Shown here piece by piece: positions 35,519-44,659 of a stretch of DNA of 64,000 nt (positions are counted from its first letter, which is position 1; the number at the start of each line of letters is the position of its first letter). The DNA is from Streptoalloteichus tenebrarius. Lineage in GTDB: Bacteria > Actinomycetota > Actinomycetes > Mycobacteriales > Pseudonocardiaceae. The stretch is from assembly GCF_024171885.1 (NCBI RefSeq), contig NZ_JAMTCP010000005.1:213755-277754 (forward strand), in the 5' to 3' direction. The position numbers and the translations under genes are program-made. A model generated the notes under the pieces. The model searched no databases. It had not been told where the DNA came from and saw nothing but the letters and a program-made list of their open reading frames with translations.

Positions 35519-36526
35519 ATGACGAACGGATCGCGGGGAACCGTGGCGGTGACCGGGGCCGAGGGCTTCATCGGCTCGCACCTGGTGGAGCTGTTGGTGC
35601 GCTCGGGGCACCGCGTGCGCGCGATGGCGCTGTACAACTCGTTCGGCTCCTGGGGCTGGCTGGAGTCGCTGCCGGCGGACGTGCTGGCCGAGGTGGAGGT
35701 GGTGCTGGGCGACGTGCGCGACCCGGCGAGCGTCCGGGAGCTGGTCGCCGGGGCCGAGGTGGTGTACCACCTGGCCGCGCTGATCGCGATCCCCTACTCC
35801 TACCGCGCGCCTCGGTCCTATGTGGACACCAACGTCGTCGGCACGCTGAACGTGCTCGACGCCGTGCGGGAGGCCGGCACGCCGCGGCTGGTGCACACCT
35901 CCACCAGCGAGACCTACGGCACGGCGCGCACCGTGCCGATCAGCGAGGACCACCCCGTGCAGGCGCAGTCGCCCTACGCGGCGTCCAAGGTGGGCGCGGA
36001 CAAGCTGGTGGAGTCCTACCACCTCAGCTTCGGGGTGCCGGCGGTGATCCTGCGCCCGTTCAACACCTTCGGCCCCCGCCAGTCGGCGCGGGCGGTCATC
36101 CCCACCACGATCAGCCAGCTCGCCGCCGGCGTGGACGAGCTGCGGCTCGGCTCGCTCCGGCCGACCAGGGACTTCCTGTACGTCGCCGACACCGCCGCCG
36201 CGTTCCTGGCGGTCGGCACCGCGCCGGCCGACGCCGTCGTGGGCGAGCAGTTCAACGCCGGAACCGGTGAGGAGGTCTCGATCGGACAACTCGTCGAGGA
36301 CATCGCCCGGCTGATGGGCCGCCAGGTCCAGGTCGTGGAGGACCCGGAGCGCGTGCGTCCCAAGGACTCCGAGGTCATGCGGTTGCTGTGCGACGCCAGC
36401 CGGCTGCGCGAGCGCACCGGCTGGCGGCCGGAGCACACCAGGGACGAGGGGCTGCTGCGGACCATCGAGTGGTTCCGGGAGCCGAACAACCTCCGCCGCT
36501 ACAAGCCCGAGTTCTACAACCAGTAG
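35519..36526 (+). CDS. LegB-type NDP-sugar 4,6-dehydratase/epimerase
   Basis: A 335-residue extended SDR. NAD motif VTGAEGFIGSHLVELL; the family-specific block ALYNSFGSWGWLESLP typical of LegB-like UDP-GlcNAc-modifying enzymes; catalytic YAASKVGADKLVES; and VHTSTSETYGTAR. The PxDFxxVxD-like motif TRDFLYVADTAAAFL is present. The ATG at 35519 has GGGAGGAG seven bases upstream. In the operon it would modify a UDP-N-acetylhexosamine at C4 or C4/C6 for the PelF-like enzyme. Simple 4-epimerase activity, as in fungal Uge3, is an alternative. Confidence 0.82.
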   Translation: MTNGSRGTVAVTGAEGFIGSHLVELLVRSGHRVRAMALYNSFGSWGWLESLPADVLAEVEVVLGDVRDPASVRELVAGAEVVYHLAALIAIPYSYRAPRSYVDTNVVGTLNVLDAVREAGTPRLVHTSTSETYGTARTVPISEDHPVQAQSPYAASKVGADKLVESYHLSFGVPAVILRPFNTFGPRQSARAVIPTTISQLAAGVDELRLGSLRPTRDFLYVADTAAAFLAVGTAPADAVVGEQFNAGTGEEVSIGQLVEDIARLMGRQVQVVEDPERVRPKDSEVMRLLCDASRLRERTGWRPEHTRDEGLLRTIEWFREPNNLRRYKPEFYNQ

Positions 36527-36544
36527 TCACAGGAGGGAAACGCC

Positions 36545-37261
36545 GTGCACGCAGTGATCCTCGCCGGTGGCAAGGGAACCCGGTTACGGCCCTACACCAC
36601 CTGCCTGCCCAAGCCGCTGGTCCCCATCGGTGACCACTACTCCATCCTCGACATCGTGCTCCACCAGCTCGCGCGGTCCGGGTTCCGCAGCGCGACGCTG
36701 GCGATCGGCCACCTCGGCCACCTGATCCGCTCCTACGTCGGCGACGGCAGCCGCTGGGGCATGACCGTCGACTACGCCGAGGAGGAGTCCCCGCTGGGCA
36801 CGATCGGCCCGCTGCTGGGGATGCTGGACCGCCTGCCGCCGCACTTCCTGGTCATGAACGGCGACGTCCTCACCAACCTGGACTTCGCCCTGCTGCTGGG
36901 ACGGCACGTGGCCGACGCCGCTCCGCTGACCGTGGCGACCTACCAGCGCCAGGTCAGGATCGACTTCGGTGTGCTGTCCACGAAGGACGGACGGATCGTG
37001 GAGTTCGCCGAGAAGCCCACGCTGGACTACCGGGTCAGCATGGGCGTGTACGGCGTCAGCGGCGAGACGCTGCGCCGCTACGAGCCCGGCCTGCCGCTGG
37101 GCTTCGACGAGCTGGTGCTCGACCTGCTCGCCGCGAACACCCCGCCGAGGGAGTATGCCTTCGACGGCTACTGGCTGGACATCGGTCGGCCCGACGACTA
37201 CGACCGGGCCAACGCCGAGTTCGACCTGCTGCGCCCGATGTTGTTGGGGGCGCCGGCGTGA
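36545..37261 (+). CDS. sugar-1-phosphate nucleotidyltransferase
   Basis: A 238-residue single-domain NTP transferase. Signature [20 protein letters not shown], then the base/sugar-contacting [15 protein letters not shown] and [20 protein letters not shown]. It lacks the C-terminal left-handed beta-helix of GlmU/RmlA-long types, so it resembles RfbA/HddC-like activators. GTG 36545 has AGGAGGG nine bases upstream. It probably supplies the NDP-sugar for the neighbouring epimerases. Its stop overlaps the next start (GTGA). Confidence 0.88.
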   Translation: MHAVILAGGKGTRLRPYTTCLPKPLVPIGDHYSILDIVLHQLARSGFRSATLAIGHLGHLIRSYVGDGSRWGMTVDYAEEESPLGTIGPLLGMLDRLPPHFLVMNGDVLTNLDFALLLGRHVADAAPLTVATYQRQVRIDFGVLSTKDGRIVEFAEKPTLDYRVSMGVYGVSGETLRRYEPGLPLGFDELVLDLLAANTPPREYAFDGYWLDIGRPDDYDRANAEFDLLRPMLLGAPA

Positions 37262-38190
37262 CGCGGTACCTCCTGCTCGGCGCGTCCGGCTTCCTGGGCC
37301 GGCACGTCGGGGACCGGCTCGACGCGGAGACCGGGGCGGAGGTGGTCACCGCCGGGCGTCGCGCGCCCGGCGGTGACCGGCCGCACCGGCCGCACCTGCC
37401 GGTCGACCTGGCGGAGGCCTCGGTCGACCGGCTGGCCGCGTTGCTGGCCGAGGCCGCGCCGGACGTCGTGGTCAACGCCGCCGGCGCCGTGACCGGCCCG
37501 CCGGCCGCCATGGCGGCGGTCAACACCACCGCCGTCGGCGCGCTCGCCGCCGCGTTGCTGACGGCCACCCCCTCGGCGCGCCTGGTGCACCTGGGCTCGG
37601 CGGCCGAGTACGGGCGGGTCGAGCCGGGGGAGCCGGTGACCGAGGAGACCCCGCCCCGCCCGGTCGGCGTCTACGGCGTGACCAAGCTCGGCGCGACCGA
37701 GATCCTCCGCCTCGCCAGGCGGACCGGGCTCGACGCGCTGGTGCTGCGCGTGTTCAACCCCGTCGGGCCGGGCGCGCCGGCCTCCAGCCTGCTGGGCCGG
37801 CTGGTCGAGCAGGCCGAGTCGGCCGAGGTCCGGCTGGGGCCGCTGGCTGATCACCGGGACTTCGTGGACGCCAGGGACGTGGCCGACGCCGTCCTCGCGG
37901 CGGCCACCGCGCCGTCGGACCGGCTGGCGGAGGGGCGTTCGGAGGGGCGGTGGCTGTTCAACGTCGGCAGCGGCAGGGCGCGGACGGCCAGGGAGCTGGT
38001 CCGCCGGTTCCTGGAGATCGTCGGGTCGTCGGCGTCGGTCAGGGAGGCCGAACCCGGCTCGGACCGCTCCGCGCACGTGCCGTGGCAGCGGGCCGACGTC
38101 TCGGCCGCGGCCGAGGCGCTGGGTTGGCGACCGCGCCGGGACCTGGACACCACCCTGGTCGACGTCTGGGCGGCGGCGTGCGCCCGCTGA
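37258..38190 (+). CDS. NAD-dependent epimerase/dehydratase
   Basis: A 310-residue extended [20 protein letters not shown] is the cofactor motif. [18 protein letters not shown] gives the YxxxK pair, and [16 protein letters not shown] the active-site serine region. [20 protein letters not shown] and [15 protein letters not shown] match GalE/RmlD-like NDP-sugar enzymes. The two operon epimerases have different sequences, so they likely act in series. Its last 13 bases overlap the next gene. Confidence 0.82.
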   Translation: MTRYLLLGASGFLGRHVGDRLDAETGAEVVTAGRRAPGGDRPHRPHLPVDLAEASVDRLAALLAEAAPDVVVNAAGAVTGPPAAMAAVNTTAVGALAAALLTATPSARLVHLGSAAEYGRVEPGEPVTEETPPRPVGVYGVTKLGATEILRLARRTGLDALVLRVFNPVGPGAPASSLLGRLVEQAESAEVRLGPLADHRDFVDARDVADAVLAAATAPSDRLAEGRSEGRWLFNVGSGRARTARELVRRFLEIVGSSASVREAEPGSDRSAHVPWQRADVSAAAEALGWRPRRDLDTTLVDVWAAACAR

Positions 38191-38837
38191 TCCGCATGGT
38201 CGTGCCGGCCTACTTCCACCCCGGGGTCGCGCCCGACGACTGGCGACGGCTGGCCTCGGCGCGCACCCGCCCGCGCCTGGTGGTGCTGAACCTGGCGGAC
38301 GGCCCGGGCTCCGTCAGGGACGCCCAGTTCGCCGCCGTGGTGGACCCGTTGGTCGCGGCGGGCGTCCCGGTCGCGGGCTATCTGGACACCGCCTACGGCG
38401 AGCGCGCCAAGGACGCGCTGCTCCGCGACGCCGCGCGGTACCGGCGCTGGTACGGCGTGGACCGGGTCTTCCTCGACCGCGTCCGGGCCGACCGCGCCGG
38501 CCTGCCGCACTACGCCGGGGCCGTCACGGCACTCCGGGACGACGGGGCGGTCGAGGTGACGATGAACCCCGGCGTCTACCCGGATCTCGGCTACGTCGAG
38601 CTGGCGGACCTCGTCGTCACGTTCGAGGGTCCGTGGCGCTCCTACCGCCGGCTCGTCGTGCCGTCGTGGGCGCACTGCCTTCCGGCGCAGCGGTTCTGCC
38701 ACCTCGTCTACGGCGCGCCGCGCCTGGCCCGGTGGAGGGCGCGTCGGCTGGCGGCGCGCCGGCACGTCGGCTTCGTGACGACGACGGCGGTCGACGGGGC
38801 CAACCCCTGGCGGAGGCTGCCCGCGCCATGGCGGTGA
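38178..38837 (+). CDS. spherulation-specific family 4 (GH135, Sph3-like) protein
   Basis: A 219-residue TIM-barrel-like protein. VVPAYFHPGVAPDDWRRL opens the family domain. GYLDTAYGER, DRVFLDRV, TMNPGVYPDLGY and VVTFEGPWRSYR follow. The Asp (FLD), Asn (NPG) and Glu (TFE) positions fit the three residues known to matter in fungal Sph3, an endo-N-acetylgalactosaminidase required for galactosaminogalactan synthesis. No signal peptide or membrane anchor is visible, unlike fungal Sph3. The GTG at 38178 overlaps the epimerase by 13 bp; ATG 38196 is the alternative. Confidence 0.8.
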   Translation: MRPLIRMVVPAYFHPGVAPDDWRRLASARTRPRLVVLNLADGPGSVRDAQFAAVVDPLVAAGVPVAGYLDTAYGERAKDALLRDAARYRRWYGVDRVFLDRVRADRAGLPHYAGAVTALRDDGAVEVTMNPGVYPDLGYVELADLVVTFEGPWRSYRRLVVPSWAHCLPAQRFCHLVYGAPRLARWRARRLAARRHVGFVTTTAVDGANPWRRLPAPWR

Positions 38838-38939
38838 CTACCATGAGTGGCCAGGCCCTCCCGGCCGGCGTGGGAGCCCCCGGCGGCGCGCCCCCTCGTG
38901 ATTCGTCCTCTGTGTACTGTCCTCAATGGACGAAGCTGG

Positions 38940-39012
38940 CCGCGGTGCCCGCCGTGTCCTCCGTGTTCCCCGTGTCCATTGTGTCCATTGTGTCTGTTCC
39001 TCGTTCCTTGTT
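38940..39012 (+). repeat. short tandem repeat in the gap before GH114
   Basis: Degenerate 9-10-bp units of the type CGTGTCCATT / TGTGTCCATT, ending in GTTCCTCGTTCCTTGTTCCTC. Strongly pyrimidine-rich on the plus strand. It separates the GH114 gene from the rest of the operon by 243 bp. Confidence 0.6.
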
Positions 39013-39080
39013 CCTCGTCCGCATGACGTCGGCCGCCCGGCGACGCCCGGGGCGGCCCACGCGATGAGTCGGAGGTGGCC

Positions 39081-39956
39081 GTGCGGAAGGCTCCCGCTGG
39101 TCTGCTGCTCCTGGTCCTCCTGGTGTCCTCCTGCTCCGGCGGGTCGCGCGACGACCCCGGACCCGCCGACTCCTCCGCGTCGCCCCCTCCGCCGGTGACC
39201 TCGCCGCAGCCGTCGCCCCCGGCCGGAACGACCGGCGCACCCGGTTCCACGCCCGCGCAGTGGTGGGTGCCGACGCCGGGGACCACCTGGCAGTGGCAGC
39301 TCCACGGCCAGATCGACCTCGACGTGGACGCGGCCGTCTACGACGTCGACGGGGTGGAGACGAGCGCGGAGACCGTGAAGGCGCTCAAGGAGCGCGGACG
39401 CCGGGTGATCTGCTACGTCAACGTCGGGGCCTACGAGGACTTCCGGCCCGACCGCGAGCGCTTCCCCGATCAGGTGCTCGGCCAGGGCAACGACTGGAAG
39501 GGCGAACGGTGGCTGGACATCCGCCGCCTCGACGTCCTCGAACCGCTCATGGCCCGCCGCTTCGACGAGTGCGCGGCCAAGGGGTTCGACGCGGTGGAGG
39601 CCGACCTGGTCGACGCCTACCAGCACGACAGCGGGTTCCCGATCACCGCCGAGCACCAGCTCGCCTACAACCGGGCGCTGGCCCGCCTGGCGCACGAACG
39701 CGGCCTGGCGATCGGCCTGAAGAACGACCTGGACCAGATCCCGCAGCTCGTGGGCGAGTTCGACTTCGCCGTGAACGAGCAGTGCGCGGAGTTCGACGAG
39801 TGTGAGCGGCTGACCCCGTTCGTCAGGGCGGGCAAGGCGGTCTTCCACGCCGAGTACACAGTGTCCAACGAGCGGTTCTGCGCCAGGACGAAGGCGTTGG
39901 GCCTCAGCTCCATCCGCAAGCGGAAGGACCTCGACGCGGCGCGCTGGCCCTGCTGA
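39081..39956 (+). CDS. GH114 endo-alpha-1,4-polygalactosaminidase lipoprotein (Ega3-like)
   Basis: A 291-residue exported enzyme. Signal MRKAPAGLLLLVLLVSSC with lipobox VSSC, then a Ser/Pro linker to residue about 55. The GH114 domain shows WQWQLHGQIDLDVDAAVYD, RRVICYVNVGAYEDFRPD, FDAVEADLVDAYQHDSG (catalytic Asp region), LAIGLKNDLDQIPQL and DFAVNEQCAEFDEC (catalytic Glu region). GH114 enzymes cut galactosamine-rich polymers, and fungal Ega3 belongs to the family. GTG 39081 is preferred because GGAGG sits five bases upstream. It should act on the cell surface on the operon product. Confidence 0.9.
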   Translation: MRKAPAGLLLLVLLVSSCSGGSRDDPGPADSSASPPPPVTSPQPSPPAGTTGAPGSTPAQWWVPTPGTTWQWQLHGQIDLDVDAAVYDVDGVETSAETVKALKERGRRVICYVNVGAYEDFRPDRERFPDQVLGQGNDWKGERWLDIRRLDVLEPLMARRFDECAAKGFDAVEADLVDAYQHDSGFPITAEHQLAYNRALARLAHERGLAIGLKNDLDQIPQLVGEFDFAVNEQCAEFDECERLTPFVRAGKAVFHAEYTVSNERFCARTKALGLSSIRKRKDLDAARWPC

Positions 39957-40043
39957 GCCGCGCCCACGTGTTGATCACTTGATGCGCCTGTGGCCCGCGT
40001 CACCTAGGGTGTCGGCAACAGTGTCACCTGGGGAGGTGCAGGC

Positions 40044-41582
40044 ATGCGGGTTCCGCTCACCGTCGCCGATTTCCTGGACCGCGCCGAGACCGTCTTCGCC
40101 GACAGCACGGCCATCGTGGACGAACCGACCCAGCCGGCGGCTCCGGTCCCGACCACGACCTACGGCGAGCTGGCCCGCCGGGTCAGGGCCTGGCAGGCCG
40201 GACTGGACGCCCTCGGCGTGGCCGAGGGCGAGCGGGTCGCCGTGGCCAGCCACAACGCCGCGCGGCTGCTGGAGCTGCTCTACGCCGTCCCCGCCAGCGG
40301 CAGGGTCGCCGTGCCGGTCAACTTCCGGCTCCGCCCCGACGAGGTCGACTACATCGTGGAGCACAGCGGCGCGTCCGTGCTGCTGGTCGACCCGGAGCTG
40401 GAGGAGTCGCTGCGCGGGGTCCACGCCCCGAAGCGGTTCGTGCTCGGGGAGCAGACCGAGACCGAGGTGATGCGGTTCGACGTCGAGCCCCGCCCCTGGT
40501 CGCGGCCGGACGAGGACGCCACGGCGACGATCAACTACACCTCGGGGACCACCGCGCGCCCCAAGGGCGTGCGGCTGACCCACCGCAACATCTGGGTCGA
40601 CACGGTCACCTTCGGGCTGCACACGCGGACCTGGGAGCGCGACGTCTACCTGCACACCCTGCCGACGTTCCACTGCAACGGCTGGAACATGCCGTACGTG
40701 CTGGCCGGACTGGGCGCCAAGCAGGTCGTGCTGCGCAAGGTGGACGGCGCCGAGATCCTGCGCCGGGTCGACGAACACGGCGTGACGCTGATGTTCGGCG
40801 CGCCGGCGGTGTGGAACCTGGTGCTGGACGCCGCGCGGCACTGGGAGGGGGAGATCCCCGGCAGGGACCGCGTGCGGATCGTCTGCGCGGGCGCGCCCCC
40901 GCCCACCCGCATGATCGCCAGGGTGGAGGAGGAGCTGGGCTGGGAGTTCCAGCAGATCTACGGCCTGACCGAGACCAGCCCGCTGCTGACCTTCAACCGC
41001 ACCCGGCCGGCCGACGTCGACCTGCCCGCCGAGGAGCGGGCCCGCAAGCTGTCCCGCGCCGGCGCGCCCGCGCTCGGCGTGCGGCTGCGGATCTCGGAGA
41101 CCGGCGAGGTGCTGGCCAGGGCCAACGTCGTCCTGGACGGGTACTGGCGCAACGACGAGGCCACCGAGGAGGCGCTGGCCGGCGGGTGGTTCCACACCGG
41201 CGACGGCGGGGAGATCGACGCCGAGGGCCACCTCACCATCAGCGACCGCAAGAAGGACGTGATCATCAGCGGTGGGGAGAACGTCTCCTCGATCGAGGTC
41301 GAGGACTGCATCTTCGCCCACCCCGCCGTGGCCGAGGTCGCGGTGATCGGCGTGCCGCACGAGAAGTGGGGCGAGACGGTGAAGGCGCTCGTCGTGCTCG
41401 CCGAGGGCGCCCAGGCCACCGAGCAGGAGATCATCGCCCACTGCAAGGAGCGGCTCGCCGGGTACAAGGCCCCGACCTCGGTGGAGTTCCGGGACGCCAT
41501 CCCGCGCACGGCCACCGGCAAGATCCAGAAGTTCAAGCTCCGCGAACCGTACTGGGCCGGGCGTTCCCGTCAGGTCAACTGA
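40044..41582 (+). CDS. AMP-binding acyl-CoA ligase
   Basis: A 512-residue ANL-superfamily ligase. The P-loop-like motif is INYTSGTTARPKGVRLTHRN, followed by QQIYGLTETSPLLTFN, the hinge WFHTGDGGEIDAEGHLTISD and RKKDVIISGGENVSSIEVED, and the C-terminal lysine TATGKIQKFKLRE. It resembles medium/long-chain acyl-CoA synthetases of the fadD35/AlkK type. The ATG has GGGGAGG nine bases upstream. It has no partners and is separated from the exopolysaccharide operon by about 90 bp. A strong terminator follows. Confidence 0.93.
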   Translation: MRVPLTVADFLDRAETVFADSTAIVDEPTQPAAPVPTTTYGELARRVRAWQAGLDALGVAEGERVAVASHNAARLLELLYAVPASGRVAVPVNFRLRPDEVDYIVEHSGASVLLVDPELEESLRGVHAPKRFVLGEQTETEVMRFDVEPRPWSRPDEDATATINYTSGTTARPKGVRLTHRNIWVDTVTFGLHTRTWERDVYLHTLPTFHCNGWNMPYVLAGLGAKQVVLRKVDGAEILRRVDEHGVTLMFGAPAVWNLVLDAARHWEGEIPGRDRVRIVCAGAPPPTRMIARVEEELGWEFQQIYGLTETSPLLTFNRTRPADVDLPAEERARKLSRAGAPALGVRLRISETGEVLARANVVLDGYWRNDEATEEALAGGWFHTGDGGEIDAEGHLTISDRKKDVIISGGENVSSIEVEDCIFAHPAVAEVAVIGVPHEKWGETVKALVVLAEGAQATEQEIIAHCKERLAGYKAPTSVEFRDAIPRTATGKIQKFKLREPYWAGRSRQVN

Positions 41583-41588
41583 GCGCGT

Positions 41589-41628
41589 CCGGTCTGGGCG
41601 CCCGGCGCGGGTCGGGCGCCCAGACCGG
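41589..41628. terminator. bidirectional terminator between acyl-CoA ligase and PhyH remnant
   Basis: A perfect 15-bp stem (41589-41603 with 41614-41628) and a ten-base loop, placed between convergent genes. Confidence 0.8.
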
Positions 41629-41658
41629 GACGCCCAGACCGGGACGCCCAGACCGGGC
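41618..41658 (+). repeat. 14-bp tandem repeat
   Basis: GCCCAGACCGGGAC occurs nearly three times in direct succession. The first copy forms part of the terminator's right arm, so the array could have grown by duplication of that arm. Confidence 0.75.
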
Positions 41659-41660
41659 GC

Positions 41661-42449
41661 TCATGCCTCCGGCAGGCCGAGGCCGCGTCGCACGGCCCGC
41701 TCGACGGGGGAGTAGTCGCCGTCCGCCCGGTCCAGAACGAGATCCCCGGTCGGCGGCAGCGGGGGCTGTGCCATGAACCGGGGAACGGTCCCCCGGTGCG
41801 GCTGCGCCGCGTGCACCAGGAACGGGTGGCACAGGTACACGGTGCCGGCCTCGCCCGTGGCCAGGGCGAGCGGCCGGTGCGCGGTGGCCGCCTCGGCCAC
41901 GGGGCCGAAGGCGAAGGGGTCGACCCCGGCGTCCCCTGCGTCGGCCAGCAGCGGGGGGATGTCGAGGTGGGAGCCGACGCGGATCCTGGTGGGCGCGTCG
42001 TCCTCGCCGACGTCGGAGAACAGGAAGAGCATCAGCAGCGCCCGCCCGCGTGACCGCAGGTTCGTGCGGTAGCCGGACCCGTCCTCGGCGGCGAAGCTCG
42101 CCTCCACGTGCCACCCGGCGTCGCCGGGGTCCTCGGGGCTGGGGAACCGCACGGGGAAGGTGCCGAGGCTGTGCCTCGGCTCCTACCGGCCCACGCCGAC
42201 CAGCCGGTCGAAGGCGGCGTGCAGGACCGGGGTGTTGACGGCGAGCCGGAACGGCTCGTCGGCGTAGCCGCCGAGGCGGACCACGGGCTGGGTCCAGGTC
42301 GTGGGGTCGTCGGGGTCCAGTCCCGTCTCGCGCCACAGCAGGGCGCGTCCGGCGTCGGCCAGCTCGCGCGGGAAGGCTCCGTCCAACCTGACGAAACCTT
42401 CCTCGACGAACCGTTCGGTCTGCTCGTCGGTCAGGGTGGGAACGGGCAC
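41661..42449 (-). pseudogene. phytanoyl-CoA dioxygenase family gene with one amber codon
   Basis: From GTG 42449 (AGGCGG upstream) the frame reads VPTLTDEQTERFVEEGFVRL to LHAAFDRLVGVGR, hits TAG at 42183-42185, then continues in the same frame with EPRHSLGTFPVRFPSPED, GWHVEASF and CHPFLVHAAQPHRGTVPRF to a normal stop. Total length (262 codons) is normal for the PhyH-like Fe(II)/2-oxoglutarate oxygenases. Relatives usually have tryptophan at the stop position (GRW), so one G-to-A change (TGG to TAG) explains it. The first metal motif is HVE and not the usual HxD. A sequencing error is possible. Confidence 0.75.
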
Positions 42450-43178
42450 ACGCACCGCCTTTCGTGACGCACCCCGGAATCGGGGCACCAGGGCACCAGG
42501 GACTGTGGTTGGTGCGCCCGGCCACTGGCCACTGAGTTTCGGTCTCCGCGCCCGCCACGTGAGCGCCCCGGAGAGCGCCGAACGCCTGATCGCGCGCCGT
42601 CTCACAGAGAAAGAAGGTCATGGCGCTCTTTCGTCAGATGACGGAACGGGCGGCGGCGAGGGGCGGGCCGGGGCTGTGGTCGGGCCGGACGGCCGGCGCG
42701 GCCGAATCGGTGATCAACACCTCACTCCAGTGTCGGTCGAGGGTTCGGCGACGAGGCCGACCCGTTCGGTCCGTCCCGGCCTCCGGGCCGTCCCTGAATC
42801 GGGTTGACGGTGGGGTCGCCGCCCGGATTCCCTTCTGGATCAAGAGGTCTGTTCGGTGCGGCCGGTGACCACGACCCGGCTGGACCACTCGTTGTCGTGG
42901 ACCCGTCCCGGGCTGATGCCGCCATCACCACGCGCGGCAGTCGTGACTCTCCGTGCATTTCCGGGGCTTCTGTGACTGAAGGGGGCGAAGAGCCAGTTGT
43001 TTCGAGTGGCAAGCAAGTGGCCCCAGTGGCACAGTCCGCTCGGCAGTAGCAACGCTCCGTCCTTCGGTGGAACCGGGCCACCCGGGCAGCCGAGTCGGCC
43101 GAACCGGCCGAGACGGCGGGGCTGGACTTCGGGGCCGCGCCCTCCGGGGCGGCGGGTCCCGGGCGGGAGGTGGAGCTC
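42450..43178. other. gap without gene before the RipA-like hydrolase
   Basis: About 730 bp with no credible coding sequence. It holds G/C-rich hairpins near 43080-43125 (GTCGGCCGAACCGGCCGAGAC). I looked for a c-di-AMP (ydaO) riboswitch, which often precedes such hydrolases in actinobacteria, and could not fit its conserved core. Confidence 0.5.
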
Positions 43179-44561
43179 GTGTCGACGCGACGCGGAAGAG
43201 CCCTCGGGCTCGGCGCCGGCGTCCTCGTGGTCGCCATGGCGGTGGTCATGGCCGCGGCCGGCCCGGCCGGCGCGGTGCCACCCCCGCCACCCAACCCCAG
43301 TGACTCCGAGATCGAGGCGGGACGCGAGGAGGCCCGCGCCAAGGCGGCCAGGGTCGGCGAGCTGACCCAGCGGCTGGTCGAGTCCGAGGGACGCCTCCAG
43401 CAGCTCGTCAACGACGTGGAGTGGAAGCTGGAGCAGGCCAACAAGGCGATGGTCGACCTCGCGGCGGCCGAGGCCGCCGCCACCGCCGCCCTGCGGGACG
43501 CCGAGGTCGCCAGGGCCGAGGCCGACGCGGCCGGCCGGACGGTGGAGCAGGCCCGCCAACGCGCCGACCAGTTCGTCGCCGCCAGCTACCAGCAGGGCAG
43601 CACCGTCGGCTCCCTCACGGCCTACTTCGGCTCCACCAGCCCCGAGGACCTGCTCGCCAGGGCCCAGCTCCTCAACGCGGTCAGCGGCTCCCAGCTCGAC
43701 GCCATGGACCAGATGGAGCGCGCCAGGACCGACCGGGCCAACAAGGACTCGGCCGCGCGCAAGGCGCTGGAGGTGGCCCGCGACCGGCAGGCCAAGGCCG
43801 AGGAGGCCCGGCGGGCCGCCGACGCCGCCAAGGCCGCGGCCGTGCGGGCCATGACCGAGCAGCGCGAGCACACCCAGCGGATCGAGAGCGACCGCTCCGA
43901 GGTCGAGCGCCAGCTCGCCCAGGCCCAGGCCGAGGTCGCCGGGCTGGAGGGGCAACGGCAGCGCTACCAGGAGTGGCTGGCCGCGAAGCAACGCGAGGAG
44001 GAGGCCGCGCGCCGCGCCGCCGAGGAGGCGGCCAGGAGGGCCCAGGCCGACTCCGCCCGGCGCGTGGCCGCGGCCCCGCCGCCGCGCCGACCGGCCGGGC
44101 CAGGGGCCCCCAGCCGGCCGCCGGCCAGGAACGAGGCGTCGACCGGCGACGTGGAGGCCGTGATCGCCAGGGCCCTGTCCCAGATCGGGGTGCCCTACTC
44201 CTGGGGAGGCGGCAACGCCGAGGGGCCCACGCTCGGCATCAGGGACGGCGGCGTTGCCGACTCCTACGGCGACTACGCCAAGGTCGGCTTCGACTGCTCC
44301 GGCCTGATGGTCTACGCCTTCGCCGCCGCCGGGGTGAGCCTGCCCAAGTACAGCGGCTACCAGTACCTCGCCGGCGACCACGTCCCGCTGGACCAGGCGC
44401 GTCGCGGCGACATGTTGTTCTGGGGGCCCGGCGGCGGCCAGCACGTCGCCCTCTACCTCGGCGACGGGACGATGGTGGAGGCCCCGTACTCCGGGTCGAG
44501 CGTGCGGGTCTCCCCGGTCCGGTACAACGGCATCCAGCCCTACGCCGTGCGCGTGCTCTGA
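43179..44561 (+). CDS. RipA-like NlpC/P60 peptidoglycan endopeptidase
   Basis: A 460-residue secreted cell-wall hydrolase. Signal peptide with core LGLGAGVLVVAMAVVMAAAG and cleavage near AGAVPP. Residues about 45-290 are a long Ala/Glu/Arg-rich coiled coil, as in mycobacterial RipA, where it blocks the active site. A Pro-rich linker leads to the C-terminal NlpC/P60 domain with VGFDCSGLMVYAFAAAG (Cys), GGGQHVALYLGDG (His) and MVEAPYSG. It cleaves peptide stems during septum splitting. GTG 43179 was chosen because GGAGGTGGAG precedes it. In mycobacteria ripA is also upstream of moxR1. Confidence 0.92.
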   Translation: MSTRRGRALGLGAGVLVVAMAVVMAAAGPAGAVPPPPPNPSDSEIEAGREEARAKAARVGELTQRLVESEGRLQQLVNDVEWKLEQANKAMVDLAAAEAAATAALRDAEVARAEADAAGRTVEQARQRADQFVAASYQQGSTVGSLTAYFGSTSPEDLLARAQLLNAVSGSQLDAMDQMERARTDRANKDSAARKALEVARDRQAKAEEARRAADAAKAAAVRAMTEQREHTQRIESDRSEVERQLAQAQAEVAGLEGQRQRYQEWLAAKQREEEAARRAAEEAARRAQADSARRVAAAPPPRRPAGPGAPSRPPARNEASTGDVEAVIARALSQIGVPYSWGGGNAEGPTLGIRDGGVADSYGDYAKVGFDCSGLMVYAFAAAGVSLPKYSGYQYLAGDHVPLDQARRGDMLFWGPGGGQHVALYLGDGTMVEAPYSGSSVRVSPVRYNGIQPYAVRVL

Positions 44562-44619
44562 CACGCGAACGTTTCCCGACCATTCCGTTCGGAACGCGCC
44601 TCTTCCTGAACGCGACCAC

Positions 44620-44653
44620 GTGGACCCCGCCGGTCTCCACCGGCGGGGTCCAC
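44620..44653 (+). terminator. terminator of the RipA-like gene
   Basis: A perfect 15-bp stem (44620-44634 with 44639-44653) and a four-base loop, 58 bp after the stop codon. Confidence 0.85.
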
Positions 44654-44659
44654 ACTGTT

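Noticed and set aside
42800..43178. c-di-AMP (ydaO) riboswitch before the RipA-like gene
   Set aside because: The region has GGAACCGGG and CCGAA pieces, but the conserved core and pairing of the motif could not be fitted.
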